Of a DNA stretch of 13,103 nt, positions 11,773 through 13,103 are shown one piece after another. The notes beneath the pieces are model-generated. The model searched no databases and was not told the DNA's origin. It was given only the letters and a program-made list of their open reading frames with translations. Numbering within the stretch: the stretch's first letter is position 1; every line of letters starts with the position of its first letter. This stretch comes from Bacillota bacterium (GTDB lineage: Bacteria; Bacillota; Clostridia; Clostridiales; Clostridiaceae), in assembly GCA_023399035.1 (NCBI GenBank), contig JAEWQX010000231.1, positions 1 through 13,103 of the forward strand, written 5' to 3'. The position numbers were made by a program, and so were the translations under genes.

Positions 11773-13103
11773 TTACTTAACATCTATCATATCCAATAAT
11801 TCATTAAATCTCTTGATTGTAGCCTCAATTGGCTTAGGAGTAGTCATATCAACTCCTGCATTCTTTAATATATTTATTGGATAGTCACTTCCCCCTGCTT
11901 TTAAGAAGCCTTTATATTTTTCAACAGCATCTTCTTTTCCTTCTAAGATTGAATTTGCAAAAGCTGAAGCTGCTGCATATCCTGTAGCATACTGATATAC
12001 ATAGAAATCTGAATAGAAGTGAGGTATTCTTGACCATTCAACATCTATTTCCTTATCAACTACCATTTCACTTCCAAAGTATTTTACATTTAAGTCATGC
12101 CATGCCTTGTTATAATCTTCTGCAGTTAGAGGAATACCCTTCTCTAAAGTTTCATGTGTATATAACTCAAATTCTGCAAACATTAGTTGTCTGAAAACAG
12201 TAGTCCTTATCTGTTCTAATTCTTGATTAATTAAGAATAATTTCTTCTTTTCATCAGTTTCTTTATTAATTAAATAATGTATTAATAAAGATTCGTTTGT
12301 TGTTGATGCTACTTCTGCACAGAATAAAGTATATCCTGCATAATAATATGGCTGTTCTTTTCTAGAGTAATATGAATGAATTGAATGACCCATTTCATGT
12401 GCTAATGTTGATACATCTTCCATTTCATTATTATAATTTAATAACACGTATGGCATTGTATCATATCCACCCCATGAATATGCTCCGCCTTTTTTACCTT
12501 TATTTTCGTATATATCTATCCATCCATCATTAATTCCACTCTTGAAGATATTTAAATATTCTTCTCCTAATGGTTTTAATGCATCTAAAACTATGTCAAC
12601 TCCATCATTAAACTCTACCTTTTCCTTTGGAGTTTCAATAACAGGGACATAAAGATCATACATGTGGATTTCATCTAATCCTAATAACTTCTTCTTTATT
12701 GCAACATATCTGTGAAGGCACTCTATGTTTTCATCCATTACCTTCACTGCATTTTTGTAAACTTCTAAAGGAATATTATTTGGTTTTAATGATGCATCAA
12801 GAGCACTTTCATACTTTCGCACTCTGCTCATAAAGTTAAAGTTCTTTATTGAACATGTTAATGATGTAGCTAAAGTATTCTTAAACTTATCATATTCGCC
12901 AAACAATTTTTCAAATGCTGCTTTTCTTACACTTCTATCCTTGCTTCTTATAAATGAAGAATAATTTCCTTCTGTTAGTTCTACTTCTTTTCCGTCTTCA
13001 TTCTTTATCTTTCCAAAAGTCATATCAGCATTAGTTAAAATATTGTGTATTGCTGATGGTGCATCAAGACAGTCTGAAGCAGATGCAAGAAGCTCCTCCA
13101 TTT
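11773..13103 (-). CDS. pepF: Oligoendopeptidase F (M3B metallopeptidase), 5' end outside the window
   Basis: The visible 442 residues cover most of a protein that is normally about 600 long, so roughly 155 N-terminal residues lie beyond the window edge. The reading frame is open to the edge, and the ATG at 13099-13101 is an internal Met rather than a credible start. The zinc site is HEMGH (visible residues 235-239), with the third ligand Glu263 in FCAEVAST. IPHFYSDFYVYQYATGYA (359-376) is the conserved M3B substrate-binding segment. The enzyme is cytosolic and cleaves oligopeptides, usually in peptide nutrition or recycling. The gene ends before a strong terminator, so it is not in an operon with the rhomboid gene. 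Confidence 0.95.
   Translation of the reverse strand, partial: MEELLASASDCLDAPSAIHNILTNADMTFGKIKNEDGKEVELTEGNYSSFIRSKDRSVRKAAFEKLFGEYDKFKNTLATSLTCSIKNFNFMSRVRKYESALDASLKPNNIPLEVYKNAVKVMDENIECLHRYVAIKKKLLGLDEIHMYDLYVPVIETPKEKVEFNDGVDIVLDALKPLGEEYLNIFKSGINDGWIDIYENKGKKGGAYSWGGYDTMPYVLLNYNNEMEDVSTLAHEMGHSIHSYYSRKEQPYYYAGYTLFCAEVASTTNESLLIHYLINKETDEKKKLFLINQELEQIRTTVFRQLMFAEFELYTHETLEKGIPLTAEDYNKAWHDLNVKYFGSEMVVDKEIDVEWSRIPHFYSDFYVYQYATGYAAASAFANSILEGKEDAVEKYKGFLKAGGSDYPINILKNAGVDMTTPKPIEATIKRFNELLDMIDVK

Overview
This window reads as chromosomal core DNA of an AT-rich, Gram-positive anaerobe, most likely Clostridium sensu stricto (C. beijerinckii/C. butyricum type). The basis is the low GC, strong AGGAGG-type ribosome binding sites, AT-rich intergenic dyads and the protein families. 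The species is an inference, not something the sequence states. All eight genes are on the minus strand, so transcription runs from high to low coordinates. I see no rRNA, tRNA, CRISPR array, insertion sequence or prophage gene.

Layout, in the direction of transcription: (1) the C-terminal ~443 residues of a PepF-type M3 oligoendopeptidase (11773-13103, 5' end outside the window), closed by a long wobble-containing terminator hairpin; (2) a ~410-nt non-coding stretch with dyads; (3) a rhomboid intramembrane serine protease with an N-terminal cytosolic domain (10307-11359), then a small polytopic DUF2238/YjdF-like membrane protein (9573-10208); (4) glutamate dehydrogenase gdhA (7967-9313) with its own promoter and terminator; (5) a monocistronic membrane GT2 glycosyltransferase of the processive-synthase type (6131-7519), with an operator-like dyad in its leader and a clear terminator; (6) a two-gene type IIA topoisomerase operon, parE then parC (5716 to 837, 14 nt apart); (7) a DJ-1/PfpI family protein (70-624) preceded by a perfect 12-bp hairpin.

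The most informative regulatory region is 5717-6130. Below the glycosyltransferase terminator there are two promoter-like sequences (TTGACA-17-TATATT and GTGACA-17-TAGAAT) pointing at parE, a perfect 12-bp inverted repeat between them, and a GAAC-N4-GTTC LexA/DinR box just upstream of the parE ribosome binding site. This suggests that the topoisomerase IV operon is under SOS control and may have a long structured leader.

Two start codons were moved from the longest open frame by ribosome-binding-site logic. The glycosyltransferase starts at 7519 because the upstream GTG lies inside the Shine-Dalgarno sequence. The small membrane protein starts at 10208 rather than 10274. I see no clear candidate for a wholly new multi-gene system. 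The items worth a second look are regulatory sites and structured intergenic sequences.
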